A stretch of 64,000 bases of DNA, taken from contig NZ_QEYO01000013.1 in the NCBI RefSeq assembly GCF_023718305.1, forward strand, positions 62,001-126,000. Reading direction: 5' to 3'. Source of the stretch: Gramella sp. AN32 (lineage in GTDB: Bacteria; Bacteroidota; Bacteroidia; Flavobacteriales; Flavobacteriaceae). The first letter of the stretch is position 1; each line of letters opens with the position of its first letter. The position numbers were made by a program, and so were the translations under genes. Under the pieces are notes generated by a model. It was not told the DNA's origin. It searched no databases and saw only the letters and a list, made by a program, of their open reading frames with translations. Of the stretch, positions 27,308 through 37,077 are shown piece after piece.

Positions 27308-27961
27308 CTAAAGAAAATTGTTGCCTACTCCATCCTTTATTTTTATAATTCTGGCGGGGACACCCACAGCTACACAATTATCAGGTAAATCTTTATTCAC
27401 TAAAGCTCCTGCTCCTACCGTTACATTCTTTCCTATTTTTAGTCGAGGTAAAATAGTAGCATTTGCTCCTATAGAAGTGAAAGCCCCTATCTTTACATTA
27501 CCAAGTAGAATGGCCCCTGGCGAAAGCTCTACAAAATCTTCAATTATACAATTGTGAGTAATCGTGACACTATAATAAACTAGGCACGCTTTACCTACTT
27601 TTACTGAATTGGAAATTACAGCATTAGCTAAAATTGTGCATCCTTCGCCTAATTTAATATTCATATCCCCTATAATAGCTCGGTCAGATATAGAGGATGT
27701 GGGGCTCCCCCCGATTTGAGAAAATTTTTCAAATAATTTATAACGGAGTATTGGATTTCCTAATCCCAAAACAAAGCGCTTATCCGTCTTTTGCAAATAG
27801 TTCTTTGCTTCTTCAAAATCCTTAAGAACTGGAAATTTATCGAATTTGAAAGCTGAGGAATCTAAATTTACATCATCATAAAAAACCAGAATAGATTGTT
27901 CCTCTCTACTGAAATTTTGTAAAAGTTCTGTGGCGAATCCACCTGCACCCAAAATAATCAT
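27308..27961 (-). CDS. NeuD-family sugar acetyltransferase
   Basis: 217-aa acyltransferase with an N-terminal Rossmann-like segment (MIILGAGGFATELLQNF) and a left-handed beta helix from about residue 95 (GEGCTILANAVISNSVKVG, GAFTSIGANATILPRLKIG). The catalytic-type His lies in ITHNCIIEDFVELSPGAILL. It belongs to the same family as 776-1384 but is only moderately alike. Its start overlaps the aminotransferase stop by 4 bases. I infer N-acetylation of the 4-amino group on the deoxy-aminosugar made by genes 27958-33400, completing that dTDP-sugar. Confidence 0.82.
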   Translation of the reverse strand: MIILGAGGFATELLQNFSREEQSILVFYDDVNLDSSAFKFDKFPVLKDFEEAKNYLQKTDKRFVLGLGNPILRYKLFEKFSQIGGSPTSSISDRAIIGDMNIKLGEGCTILANAVISNSVKVGKACLVYYSVTITHNCIIEDFVELSPGAILLGNVKIGAFTSIGANATILPRLKIGKNVTVGAGALVNKDLPDNCVAVGVPARIIKIKDGVGNNFL

Positions 27962-29049
27962 AAGGAAAGAAGAATTGTTTTCGAAATTAATTTGATCTGC
28001 TTTGGACTTAAATTATAATAAAGAGGTAAACACATTACTCTTGTTGAAATATCTTCTGAAATAGGAGTAGGTTGGTAATCTACAATTTCATTATATGTAT
28101 TTACTGAAGGATAAAAATATCGTCTGGGAAAAATGCTTTTCTCGTTCAAGGCTTCTTCCACTTGTAATAATTTTTCTTCCGATTGAAAAATTACAGGGAA
28201 ATAAGAGAAATTTGTCTCATTCCTATTGATACGCTGAAATTGCAATTCTTTTCTACCCCCTAGCATTTCTTTATAAAGCAAATATTTTTCCCTTCGATCA
28301 TCTAGAACTTTATCGAAATATTTTAGATTTATCAGCCCCAACGCAGCATGTATCTCTGTCATTTTCCCATTAAACCCATCCTCTACAACATTTTTATCCT
28401 TATCGTGGCCAAAAAACCTAATTCTCTGTAACCTCTCATTTAATTCTGGAGAATTTGCAATACACGCCCCCCCTTCTCCAGTATTAAAAAGTTTAGTTGC
28501 ATGTAAACTAGTTGCAGAGATATCACCATAGCTCAATAGACTTTTATTTTGATAAGAACTACCTATCGCATGAGCTGCATCATAAATAACTTTTAATTTG
28601 TATTTCTTAGCTATTTCTTCAATTTTGGAAACATTACAAGCTGTACCGAAAACATGCACGGGCATAATCGCTACCGTATCGGCGTTGATCAGACTTTCAA
28701 TTTTATCCTCATCTATATTTAAGGTTTCGGGGTTAATATCACAAAAAACAGGTTTACACCCTTCCCATTTAATAGCACTTACTGTGGCTACCCAGGTAAA
28801 AGGAGTTGTAATAATCTCCCCTTTAAGGTCAAGGGCTTTGATAGCCATTTGAAGTGCAATAGTCCCGTTTAGGACAATAGAAAAATTATCGAGATTCAGT
28901 TTTTTAGAAAGTTCTGCTTCCAGCCGTTGAACCTTTGGGCCATTATGGGTTAGAATCCCAGAATCCCATACCTCTTCTAGTAATTCTACATATTCCGAAA
29001 GTGGAGCTAAAGAAGGTTGGGTCACAAATATAGGTTTGTTTTTATCCAT
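27958..29049 (-). CDS. DegT/DnrJ/EryC1-family sugar aminotransferase
   Basis: 363-aa PLP enzyme. Cofactor sites: VLNGTIALQMAIKALDL (about residues 58-74), Asp in KVIYDAAHAIGSSYQNKSLL, and the Schiff-base Lys in TSLHATKLFNTGEGGACIA (about residue 186). The gene sits between an OleW-like ketoreductase (8-base overlap) and a NeuD acetyltransferase (4-base overlap). After 2,3-dehydration and 3-keto reduction, the remaining keto group of the dTDP-sugar is at C4, so C4 amination is the likely reaction. It differs from the PglE-like gene at the left edge, which supports two separate aminosugar pathways. Confidence 0.85.
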   Translation of the reverse strand: MDKNKPIFVTQPSLAPLSEYVELLEEVWDSGILTHNGPKVQRLEAELSKKLNLDNFSIVLNGTIALQMAIKALDLKGEIITTPFTWVATVSAIKWEGCKPVFCDINPETLNIDEDKIESLINADTVAIMPVHVFGTACNVSKIEEIAKKYKLKVIYDAAHAIGSSYQNKSLLSYGDISATSLHATKLFNTGEGGACIANSPELNERLQRIRFFGHDKDKNVVEDGFNGKMTEIHAALGLINLKYFDKVLDDRREKYLLYKEMLGGRKELQFQRINRNETNFSYFPVIFQSEEKLLQVEEALNEKSIFPRRYFYPSVNTYNEIVDYQPTPISEDISTRVMCLPLYYNLSPKQIKLISKTILLSL

Positions 29050-30025
29050 TTGCTTTCTGTTTAATTTCCTGTAACAAGCGTGATTGATTTTTATTTTCCA
29101 AATATTCTTTTTTTCTTAACTCTCTGCTTCCAATCACCTCATTAAAATATTCAAGCATATTTATAAAATGATTGGAAGAGGGCAATTCTATATGTTCAAG
29201 CCCTTTACTTTTTGTTTCAAGTAATATCGATGGTTTTATGCGATCACCCGCAGTAAAAATCCGATTCGTATATAATTTACCTTCAGTGCCAAGAATTTCG
29301 ATATTACACTGGTAATAGTTATCAAAACCAAAGTTGATTTGAGAGATAACTCCCCCCTGTTTCTGCTCTAGGGTAGCACTTCCCCAAAGATCTACTTCAA
29401 AATCATCACTATAATTAAGTGAAGCACTTGTAACCTCCACCTTTTGTCCAAGAATAATTTGTGAAATCTTTACGGGATAAGCTCCTGCATCAAGTAGGGC
29501 GCCACCGCCCAAATCCTTATTATACCTTATGTTATCTTTATCTTGGAAGGGTGGGAAACAAAAACTGCTACGAACATATCTTAACTCGCCAAGTGTACCT
29601 TTTTCAATAATATCAAGAATATATTTTAATTGAGGATGAAACCTAAATTGAAAATTTTCTACAAGAGCCAGATCGTTCTTTTTGGCAATATCATTTAGTT
29701 TCTCTACTTCAGAAAGATTACACGCCAGAGATTTTTCAACTAGCACATGAAGACCTCGATCTAAAGCATTTCTTACCCATTGAAAGTGCAAAGAATTTGG
29801 CAAAGGTATATAAACAGCATCTAATCCATCTTCAAGCATATTTTCATACCCCTGAATAATATTATATGGTTCCTTTGCCAACGAAGGTTTCTTTTTATTC
29901 CTAGTCGCTATTCCTCTAAAATCATAAAGCTCCGGAAGCCTGTCCATAGCGGGTATTAATGCCCGTATGGCGATATTTGCCGTACCCAGTACTCCTATTC
30001 TAACTTTTTTGGTTTTTAAAATCAT
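29042..30025 (-). CDS. Gfo/Idh/MocA-family oxidoreductase, likely dTDP-3-keto sugar reductase
   Basis: 327-aa NAD(P)-dependent oxidoreductase. The Rossmann fold begins VRIGVLGTANIAIRALIPAM. The family motif is HVLVEKSLACNLSEVEKLN, with the conserved Glu-Lys pair at about residue 95, followed by NFQFRFHPQLKYILDII and LGGGALLDAGAYPVKISQII (Asp and Tyr region). OleW-type 3-ketoreductases of deoxysugar pathways belong to this family and work directly after NDP-hexose 2,3-dehydratases. Here the next gene upstream is such a dehydratase and overlaps by 4 bases. The assignment rests on family plus this pairing. Confidence 0.82.
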   Translation of the reverse strand: MILKTKKVRIGVLGTANIAIRALIPAMDRLPELYDFRGIATRNKKKPSLAKEPYNIIQGYENMLEDGLDAVYIPLPNSLHFQWVRNALDRGLHVLVEKSLACNLSEVEKLNDIAKKNDLALVENFQFRFHPQLKYILDIIEKGTLGELRYVRSSFCFPPFQDKDNIRYNKDLGGGALLDAGAYPVKISQIILGQKVEVTSASLNYSDDFEVDLWGSATLEQKQGGVISQINFGFDNYYQCNIEILGTEGKLYTNRIFTAGDRIKPSILLETKSKGLEHIELPSSNHFINMLEYFNEVIGSRELRKKEYLENKNQSRLLQEIKQKANG

Positions 30026-31446
30026 AATCTAAAAGATAAAGAAGATAAGAGACTTCTGGCTTGTATGTTAAGATAATTATTATGCTTCAAAAACATTTGA
30101 ATCTGGTTATAAGTCATCCATACATAATTCTCAGGTAATTCAAGTGGAATATTTTCTTCATCGAAAATTATCATACTTCTATTCTGTTCTTTAAAAAAAC
30201 GTCCTCCTTCTTCAGATTGATAAGTATCGAAAATTAAATTAGACTTTTGAGCATTAAGAACATATTTAAGAAACGGTAAAGCTTCTATAGATTTTTTCGT
30301 TCTATAATTATCGGTAAGACATTGTACAGTAGGAGCTAATTCTATAATATCAAAATTACCGCACTCCAATTTTGCCTGCATAATAAAATGCATCACCCCC
30401 TTGATATTTTTACAAATTAAAGCACAAATCCCTTCTTGTACAGGTTTTACCATGGGTTGAGACCAATTTACAACCTCCCGGTTCCCTATCTCAATTTCTG
30501 TGGCAATTATTTCAAAATATTTTTTTTCTTTATGATGGATACTTCGATCTGTTATAACCCAATTATCTAAAGAAGATAAAGGAATCTTCTCAATATCCAG
30601 TTCAAGATTACACTTATGTGAAGTAATAAATTTGATGATATCATCCAGAGAGTTTTTACATTTCGCATTATAAGCACATGAAGCATAAAGTCCTCTATTG
30701 AAATTGTTTTGCTCAAAACTTTGAGAATGTTTTCCTAGGTCATCCGATAGACTAAGTGGAGGTTCAAGCAACGGAATCCCAGAGATAACTGTCCGGCTGT
30801 CCATATTAACTATATTGTCAATCTTCATAAGATCTTTAACCTGTCCTAAGGTGAGCCATATAAAATTTTCAAGAATTTCTATGTCTTCCTCCACCTTTAT
30901 AATGATATTCCTATTTCTTTTTTTTAGGAATCTCGCACCCTGTTCAGATTGTAACTGGTCCAGCAGCACCTGTTCTTTTTTAGCTTCCCTAAAGAAATTC
31001 AAATAAGCCGGAATGTTTCCTTTATGTACCTGAGAATAATTACTTTTGGTCGCCTGGAGGGTTGGAGATAGCTGAACATAATTGATATTTCCTGGCTCAA
31101 TTTTGGCCTGCATTAAAAAATGAAGCACACCTTTAAACTCTTTGGTAATAAACCCAAGGTAGCCGATTTCTGGTTGGTTGATTATAGGCTGTTCCCATTC
31201 ATGGATCTTTCCGTAATTAGTAGAAGCACGAATCCCATCTATTGAAAAGAATTTTCCGGAATCATGTCTCAAAGCTCCTTCCCTAAAACTCCAGTTTTTT
31301 AATTCTGAAAAAGGAATTTCTCGAATACTAACCTTAACTTTCCTATTTTGCTCCTTGATCCATTTAAGTGCATCGGAAGTTGGATTAAGTATATTTTCTT
31401 CTTCAAAAAGACTTTTAGTAAAAAGATTATTCAAATAGTTATTCAT
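30022..31446 (-). CDS. NDP-hexose 2,3-dehydratase
   Basis: 474-aa protein built from two homologous halves (about 1-235 and 240-474), as in EvaA/OleV/TylX3. Matching blocks: ISFREI-type ends such as PFSELKNWSFREGALRHDSG with PLSSLDNWVITDRSIHHKEK, GVLHFLMQAKIEPGNINYVQ with GVMHFIMQAKLECGNFDIIE, and LQSEQGARFLKKRNRNIII with YQSEEGGRFFKEQNRSMII. The enzyme removes water across C2-C3 of dTDP-4-keto-6-deoxyglucose, the first committed step to 2-deoxysugars. It lies downstream of rfbB-rfbA and upstream of the ketoreductase. The family is best known from actinobacterial natural-product pathways, so its use in a surface glycan locus is worth noting. Confidence 0.87.
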   Translation of the reverse strand: MNNYLNNLFTKSLFEEENILNPTSDALKWIKEQNRKVKVSIREIPFSELKNWSFREGALRHDSGKFFSIDGIRASTNYGKIHEWEQPIINQPEIGYLGFITKEFKGVLHFLMQAKIEPGNINYVQLSPTLQATKSNYSQVHKGNIPAYLNFFREAKKEQVLLDQLQSEQGARFLKKRNRNIIIKVEEDIEILENFIWLTLGQVKDLMKIDNIVNMDSRTVISGIPLLEPPLSLSDDLGKHSQSFEQNNFNRGLYASCAYNAKCKNSLDDIIKFITSHKCNLELDIEKIPLSSLDNWVITDRSIHHKEKKYFEIIATEIEIGNREVVNWSQPMVKPVQEGICALICKNIKGVMHFIMQAKLECGNFDIIELAPTVQCLTDNYRTKKSIEALPFLKYVLNAQKSNLIFDTYQSEEGGRFFKEQNRSMIIFDEENIPLELPENYVWMTYNQIQMFLKHNNYLNIQARSLLSSLSFRL

Positions 31447-31480
31447 AGGTGTTCCTCCAAATTAGATAGGGTTCACATTT

Positions 31481-32350
31481 TTATATTATAGAATCACTCA
31501 GTTGTTTCAAGTATTTCCCATAATTAGATTTACCATATTTTTTTGACAGTTTTTTGAGATCAGGTTTCCTAATAAATTTACTTAAATATGCTACCTCTTC
31601 TATACATCCAATCATGGTACTCTGTCTATTTTGCAGTACTCTTATGAATTCAGTAGCGTCATCTAGAGATTCTACCGTTCCAGTATCGAACCAACTCATT
31701 CCTCTTGTCATTTCTCCAACCTCAAGGTTTCCAGCTTCCATGTACATTTTATTAATTGTAGAGATTTCCTTCTCACCTCTATCAGAAGGTTTCACTTTTT
31801 TAGCATATTCCACTACTTTATTATCGTAAAAATATAAACCAGGAATAGCAAATTTAGATTTAGGTTTAGCAGGCTTTTCCTCTATGCTTTTAACTTTCTT
31901 ATTATCATCAAATTCTACGACTCCATAGCGTTCAGGATCTTTTACAGGATAGGCAAAAATAGAAGCACCTTCAATATTGATCTTACTTCTCAATAAATTC
32001 ACTAATCCATTGCCATAAAATATATTATCGCCCAAAACGAGTGCTACTTTCTCTTTGTCTATAAATTTTTCACCAATAATAAAGGCTTCAGCCAGCCCAG
32101 TAGGTTGTTCTTGTATAGCATACTGAAAATTACATCCCAACTCGGTACCATCTCCTAATAATTTTTTAAAAGATACTTGGTCGTGTGGTGTTGTTATTAT
32201 TAATATATCTTTTATACCCGCCAGCATCAAAACTGATAGAGGATAATAGATCATCGGTTTATCGTAAACCGGAAGTAATTGCTTACTTACAGCAATAGTA
32301 ATTGGAAATAATCGAGTTCCCGATCCACCAGCAAGAATAATACCTTTCAT
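31481..32350 (-). CDS. rfbA: Glucose-1-phosphate thymidylyltransferase
   Basis: 289 aa, the normal length of RfbA/RmlA. It couples dTTP and glucose 1-phosphate to give dTDP-glucose. The start MKGIILAGGSGTRLFPITIA contains the nucleotide loop G-G-S-G-T-R, followed by SKQLLPVYDKPMIYYPLSVL with its Lys. VLGDNIFYGNGL holds the metal Asp, SIEEKPAKPKSKFAIPGLYF the sugar-site Glu-Lys-Pro, and GMSWFDTGTVESLDDATEFI ends the core. Six bases separate it from rfbB, with which it supplies dTDP-4-keto-6-deoxyglucose to the downstream 2,3-dehydratase. No rfbC or rfbD is visible, so rhamnose is not the evident product. Confidence 0.95.
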   Translation of the reverse strand: MKGIILAGGSGTRLFPITIAVSKQLLPVYDKPMIYYPLSVLMLAGIKDILIITTPHDQVSFKKLLGDGTELGCNFQYAIQEQPTGLAEAFIIGEKFIDKEKVALVLGDNIFYGNGLVNLLRSKINIEGASIFAYPVKDPERYGVVEFDDNKKVKSIEEKPAKPKSKFAIPGLYFYDNKVVEYAKKVKPSDRGEKEISTINKMYMEAGNLEVGEMTRGMSWFDTGTVESLDDATEFIRVLQNRQSTMIGCIEEVAYLSKFIRKPDLKKLSKKYGKSNYGKYLKQLSDSII

Positions 32351-32356
32351 ATTGTT

Positions 32357-33400
32357 TTAATTATACTGATTTATATAGTATTCCCTATATTTTCCTGAAG
32401 TCACGCTATCCAACCATTCCCTATTCCCCAAATACCAATCAATTGTCATTTCTAATCCTTGTTCAAAAGTGACCAAAGGTTTCCACCCTAATTCTGTGTT
32501 GATTTTGGATGCATCTATTGCGTAACGTTTATCATGCCCGGGACGATCCTTTATATAGGTAATCAAATTCTGGGATGAACCTACCTGTCGGCTTAATTTT
32601 TCATCCATAATCTTACATAATAATTTCACCAGATCTATATTTTGCCATTCATTAAACCCACCTATATTATAAGTTGACTTGTTCTTCCCTTTATGAAAGA
32701 CAAGATCTATTGCATTAGCATGATCTATAACATATAGCCAGTCTCGGGTGTACTTGCCATCCCCATAGACTGGCAATGATTTATTCCCTATGATATTATT
32801 GACAAAAAGAGGGATCAGTTTTTCCGGAAATTGGTTTGGCCCATAATTGTTAGAACAGTTAGTAATAATATAGGGTAAACCATAAGTTTCACCATACGCT
32901 CTAACGAAATGATCAGAACTTGCTTTTGAAGCTGAATAAGGAGAGTTAGGATCATATGATGTGGTTTCTGTGAAAAAACCAGTTTTCCCTAAAGTACCGT
33001 ATACTTCATCGGTGCTAATATGATAAAATAACTTGTCCTGTAAATTATCTTTCCATATTTTTTTAGATGCATTAAGTAAATTCATAGTACCAATAACATT
33101 GGTCTTAACAAAAGCAAGAGGATCGGTAATCGAACGATCTACATGAGATTCTGCCGCTAAATGAATAATTTTATCAAAATGAAATTTTTCAAATAAGGCA
33201 TCTATTCTTGCAGTATCATTTATATCTCCTTTTAAAAACGTATAATTTTCTGCATGCTCAATATCTTTTAAATTCTCAAGATTTCCTGCATAGGTCAAAG
33301 CATCTAGATTATATACTTGATACTGTGGATACTTTTTAACAAACAAACGAACTATATGAGATCCAATGAAACCTGCTCCTCCTGTTATTAAAATATTCAT
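32357..33400 (-). CDS. rfbB: dTDP-glucose 4,6-dehydratase
   Basis: 347-aa extended short-chain dehydrogenase. The NAD loop is [35 protein letters not shown] and HISTDEVYGTLGKTGFF are the RfbB hallmarks (Thr-Asp-Glu acid/base set), with the catalytic Tyr-Lys in SPYSASKASSDHFVRAY. The NNYGPNQFPEKLIPLF and GKYTRDWLYVIDHANAI segments bind the nucleotide. It makes dTDP-4-keto-6-deoxyglucose from the RfbA product. Transcribed just before rfbA. The nearby remnant at 38179-38335 has the same rfbB-rfbA order. Confidence 0.96.
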   Translation of the reverse strand: MNILITGGAGFIGSHIVRLFVKKYPQYQVYNLDALTYAGNLENLKDIEHAENYTFLKGDINDTARIDALFEKFHFDKIIHLAAESHVDRSITDPLAFVKTNVIGTMNLLNASKKIWKDNLQDKLFYHISTDEVYGTLGKTGFFTETTSYDPNSPYSASKASSDHFVRAYGETYGLPYIITNCSNNYGPNQFPEKLIPLFVNNIIGNKSLPVYGDGKYTRDWLYVIDHANAIDLVFHKGKNKSTYNIGGFNEWQNIDLVKLLCKIMDEKLSRQVGSSQNLITYIKDRPGHDKRYAIDASKINTELGWKPLVTFEQGLEMTIDWYLGNREWLDSVTSGKYREYYINQYN

Positions 33401-33442
33401 GTTATTTTATTTTGTAAATTGATAAGTAACAACAAATAAAAT

Positions 33443-34381
33443 CTATCCTTTTTTCAGATTTTTAAAATATTCAATAGTGCTTTTTAAACCTTCCATGAGT
33501 TCAATTTCTGGAATCCAACCTAATTTATTTTTTGCGAGATCAATTATAGGCTGTCGTTGCATAGGATCATCTTCTGGTAGTTCTTGAAATATCAATTCAC
33601 TTCTACTACCCGTCAATTGAATAATCTTTTGCGCAAGTTCTATCATCGTAAACTCTCTAGGATTTCCAATATTAACAGGCCCCGTAAAACTTTTATCAGA
33701 ATTCATCATTTTTACCATTCCTTCTATCAAATCGTCTACATAGCAAAAACTTCGCGTTTGCTTTCCATCCCCATATATCGTTATATTTTGATTTTTTAAG
33801 GATTGGACAATAAAATTGCTAACAACTCTCCCGTCCAATGGATTCATTTTTGGTCCATACGTATTAAATATCCTAATTACCTTAATATCAACATTATGCT
33901 GTCGGTAATAATCAAAAAACAGAGTTTCTGCACAACGCTTACCTTCATCATAACATGCTCTAGGTCCTATAGTATTAACATTACCCCGATAGGACTCCGG
34001 TTGCGGATGAATTTCAGGATCTCCATATATTTCACTGGTGCTAGCCTGAAGAATTGGAATTTTTAACCTTTTTGCCAATCCAAGCATATTGATTGCTCCT
34101 ATTACACTAGTTTTTGTGGTTTGTACAGGATCGAACTGATAATGTATTGGACTAGCAGGGCAGGCTAAGTTATAAATTTGATCTACCTCGACAAATAGTG
34201 GATGGGTTACATCATGTCTTAATAATTCAAAATTTTTATTATCTAAAAGATGGTGAATATTTTTTCTTGAACCAGTATAAAAATTATCCACACAAAGAAT
34301 TTCATTTCCTTCATTTAATAATTTTTCACATAAATGACTTCCTAGAAATCCAGCTCCCCCTGTAATTAAAATTCTTTTCAT
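33443..34381 (-). CDS. UDP-glucuronate decarboxylase (UDP-xylose synthase)
   Basis: 312-aa extended SDR with the features of UXS enzymes. The NAD loop is [19 protein letters not shown], then [20 protein letters not shown] and [20 protein letters not shown], both diagnostic of the family. [20 protein letters not shown] and [20 protein letters not shown] hold the catalytic Glu, Tyr and Lys. It converts UDP-glucuronate to UDP-xylose. The UDP-glucose dehydrogenase that supplies its substrate is the next gene upstream, 8 bases away, so the pair forms a complete route from UDP-glucose to UDP-xylose. Confidence 0.92.
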   Translation of the reverse strand: MKRILITGGAGFLGSHLCEKLLNEGNEILCVDNFYTGSRKNIHHLLDNKNFELLRHDVTHPLFVEVDQIYNLACPASPIHYQFDPVQTTKTSVIGAINMLGLAKRLKIPILQASTSEIYGDPEIHPQPESYRGNVNTIGPRACYDEGKRCAETLFFDYYRQHNVDIKVIRIFNTYGPKMNPLDGRVVSNFIVQSLKNQNITIYGDGKQTRSFCYVDDLIEGMVKMMNSDKSFTGPVNIGNPREFTMIELAQKIIQLTGSRSELIFQELPEDDPMQRQPIIDLAKNKLGWIPEIELMEGLKSTIEYFKNLKKG

Positions 34382-34389
34382 AATTATTA

Positions 34390-35784
34390 TTAGTTACCTA
34401 TAGCATAAAATTCAAAACCAATTTCTTTTTTCTCCTCTTTTTTAAGTAATCTACGTCCATCAAATAAAAATGCAGGTTTAAGCATATTATCATAAATTTT
34501 TTTCCAGTCTAAGTGTTCAAATTCATCCCATTCTGTGAGGACAGCAATAGCATGTGCATCTTCACAAACTTTATAGGGATCATTTAATACAGTTACCCGA
34601 CTTCTGTTTTCTTTTTCAGATCTGGTTCCCAAATAATTCAAATCAGCATAAATTTGTTCTTTAGTAACTTTGGGATCATAAATTACAATATCGGCCTGTT
34701 CGTTCAGTAAATAATCAGCTACATATATTGCTGCAGATTCTCTGGTATCATTAGTATCCTTTTTAAACGCCCAACCTAAAAAAGATATTTTCTTGCCAGA
34801 GACTGTATTGAAAAGAGTTTTTACAATATTTGCCGCAAATCTTTTCTTTTGATGATCATTCATAATGATTACCTGCTCCCAATAATCTGCTACCTCATTG
34901 AGACCGAAACTTTTTGCTATATAGACCAAGTTTAAAATATCTTTCTGGAAACAACTTCCACCAAAACCTACTGAAGATTTTAGAAATTTTGCGCCAATTC
35001 TTGAATCCATACCCACTGCTTTAGCAACCTCATTAACATCAGCTCCGGTTTTTTCACAGAGTTCACTCATTGCATTAATACTGGAAACCCTTTGTGCTAA
35101 AAATGCATTTGCCGTAAGTTTAGAAAGCTCTGATGACCAAACATTCGTTGTCAAAATATTTTCTTTCGGCACCCAATGATTATAAATATCAACCAGTGCC
35201 TGAACTGCTTCTTTTCCTTCCTCGGAATTTATATCACCACCTATAAGCACCCTATCCGGTTTCATTAAATCTTTAACAGCAGTGCCTTCAGCTAAAAATT
35301 CAGGATTGGAAAGAATTTGAAAGTTCACGCCATTTCCAGTGTTTTCAAGGATATTTTTTAATGCTTCCGCAGTTCTTACGGGTAAAGTAGATTTTTCTAC
35401 TATTATCTTATCATCCTTCGCTACCCGGGCTATTTGCCTGGCACACAGTTCGATAAATTTAAGATCGGCAGCCATCCCTTTACCCATTCCGTAGGTTTTA
35501 GTTGGCGTATTGACAGAAATGAAAATTAGATCTGCTTTATCGATGGCAGCATCCACATCTGTCGAGAAAAATAAATTTCGATCCCTAGCTTCTGCAACAA
35601 CTTCGGAAAGACCTGGCTCATAGATGGGAATATTTTCTACATCTTTATCGTTCCAGGCTGCGATCCTTTTTTCATTTATATCAACAACGGTTACATTTAT
35701 TTCCGGACATTTTTGGGCAATAACGGCCATGGTTGGGCCCCCGACATATCCAGCTCCAATGCAACAAATATTTTTAATTTTCAT
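34390..35784 (-). CDS. ugd: UDP-glucose 6-dehydrogenase (animal/plant-type long form)
   Basis: 464 aa, the long form of the enzyme like the eukaryotic one, common in Bacteroidota. The NAD loop is [20 protein letters not shown] and the catalytic Cys lies in [20 protein letters not shown] (about residue 275). Other conserved parts are [38 protein letters not shown] and [20 protein letters not shown]. It oxidises UDP-glucose twice to UDP-glucuronate. The next gene downstream is the UDP-glucuronate decarboxylase. UDP-GlcA may also enter the glycan directly. Confidence 0.93.
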   Translation of the reverse strand: MKIKNICCIGAGYVGGPTMAVIAQKCPEINVTVVDINEKRIAAWNDKDVENIPIYEPGLSEVVAEARDRNLFFSTDVDAAIDKADLIFISVNTPTKTYGMGKGMAADLKFIELCARQIARVAKDDKIIVEKSTLPVRTAEALKNILENTGNGVNFQILSNPEFLAEGTAVKDLMKPDRVLIGGDINSEEGKEAVQALVDIYNHWVPKENILTTNVWSSELSKLTANAFLAQRVSSINAMSELCEKTGADVNEVAKAVGMDSRIGAKFLKSSVGFGGSCFQKDILNLVYIAKSFGLNEVADYWEQVIIMNDHQKKRFAANIVKTLFNTVSGKKISFLGWAFKKDTNDTRESAAIYVADYLLNEQADIVIYDPKVTKEQIYADLNYLGTRSEKENRSRVTVLNDPYKVCEDAHAIAVLTEWDEFEHLDWKKIYDNMLKPAFLFDGRRLLKKEEKKEIGFEFYAIGN

Positions 35785-35792
35785 GATTTTCT

Positions 35793-37073
35793 CTATAGTT
35801 TTCGGTCACACTTTTCTCCCAAAACACCTTTTACATCATAGACCACAGCATTTGGATTTTTCAATAGATTAAAATCTAAATCTAAAAATTCCTTATGAGC
35901 AACGGTAAGCACAATAGCATCAAAATTACCTTTTGGTAATTCTTTGGAAGTTTTTAAACCATATTCATGTTCCACTTCTACTGGATTGGCCAATGGATCG
36001 TAAATCGTAATTTCCACTCCATAGTCCTTTAGGTTCTTTATGACATCAACAACCTTAGTATTTCGTACATCCGGACAGTTTTCTTTAAAGGTTATTCCCA
36101 AGACAAGAATTTTAGCTCCTTTTACTTTAAGGTCATTTTGAAGCATTAATTTAACCACTTCAGAGGCTACATATTGTCCCATAGAATCATTCATCCTTCT
36201 ACCGGCAAGAATAATCTCAGGATGATATCCAATTTCCTGTGCTTTTTGTGCCAAATAGTAGGGATCAACGCCTATACAGTGCCCACCTACCAAACCTGGT
36301 TTAAAGGGCAGAAAATTCCATTTTGTACCCGCTGCTTCAAGGACATCATGCGTATCAATATTCATCATATTGAATATTTTCGCCAGTTCATTAACGAAGG
36401 CAATATTGATGTCCCGCTGAGAATTCTCAATTACTTTTGCTGCTTCTGCTACCTTAATGGTAGGTGCAAGATGGGTTCCTGCAGTAATAACTTCGGCATA
36501 AAGATTATTTACTTTTTCGCCCACTTCCGGGGTAGAACCGGCGGTAACCTTTAAAATTTTTTCGACAGTATGCTCCTTATCTCCCGGATTGATTCTTTCC
36601 GGAGAATATCCAACGAAAAAATCTTCATTGAATTTTAAACCGCTAACCTTTTCCAGAACCGGAACACATTCATCTTCTGTTACCCCGGGATATACCGTAG
36701 ATTCGTAAATAACGATATCCCCTTTCTTCAAAACCTTACCAACGGTTTCGCTGGATTTATAAAGCGGTGTTAAATCTGGGCGATTATTTTTATCTACCGG
36801 TGTAGGAACCGTAATAATATAATAATTACAACTTTCGATATCCTCAAGATTGGTTGAGCAGAAAAGACCTTTTTCTTCGGAATTGGATTCTTTTAGAGCT
36901 GATTTAAGCAGATTCTCTTCCACTTCAAGGGTGGAATCTTTTCCTGCCATTAATTCCTTGACCCGGTGTTGATTGATATCAAAACCTACTACCGAAAATT
37001 TCGTTGCAAATAATCTGGCCAGTGGTAAACCAACATATCCAAGACCTATTACTGCAATTTTATCTTCTAACAT
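35793..37073 (-). CDS. UDP-N-acetylhexosamine 6-dehydrogenase (TviB/WbpO-like)
   Basis: 426-aa nucleotide-sugar dehydrogenase. The NAD loop is [40 protein letters not shown] and [20 protein letters not shown] are typical of the TviB/WbpO branch, and the catalytic Cys is in [20 protein letters not shown] at about residue 260. It should oxidise UDP-GlcNAc or UDP-GalNAc to the uronic acid. The C4-epimerase gene lies 5 bases upstream, reproducing the tviB-tviC (wbpO-wbpP) pair, so UDP-GalNAcA is the expected product. This acid is also a candidate substrate for the AsnB-like amidotransferase at 7182. Confidence 0.9.
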   Translation of the reverse strand: MLEDKIAVIGLGYVGLPLARLFATKFSVVGFDINQHRVKELMAGKDSTLEVEENLLKSALKESNSEEKGLFCSTNLEDIESCNYYIITVPTPVDKNNRPDLTPLYKSSETVGKVLKKGDIVIYESTVYPGVTEDECVPVLEKVSGLKFNEDFFVGYSPERINPGDKEHTVEKILKVTAGSTPEVGEKVNNLYAEVITAGTHLAPTIKVAEAAKVIENSQRDINIAFVNELAKIFNMMNIDTHDVLEAAGTKWNFLPFKPGLVGGHCIGVDPYYLAQKAQEIGYHPEIILAGRRMNDSMGQYVASEVVKLMLQNDLKVKGAKILVLGITFKENCPDVRNTKVVDVIKNLKDYGVEITIYDPLANPVEVEHEYGLKTSKELPKGNFDAIVLTVAHKEFLDLDFNLLKNPNAVVYDVKGVLGEKCDRKL

Positions 37074-37077
37074 TTAC

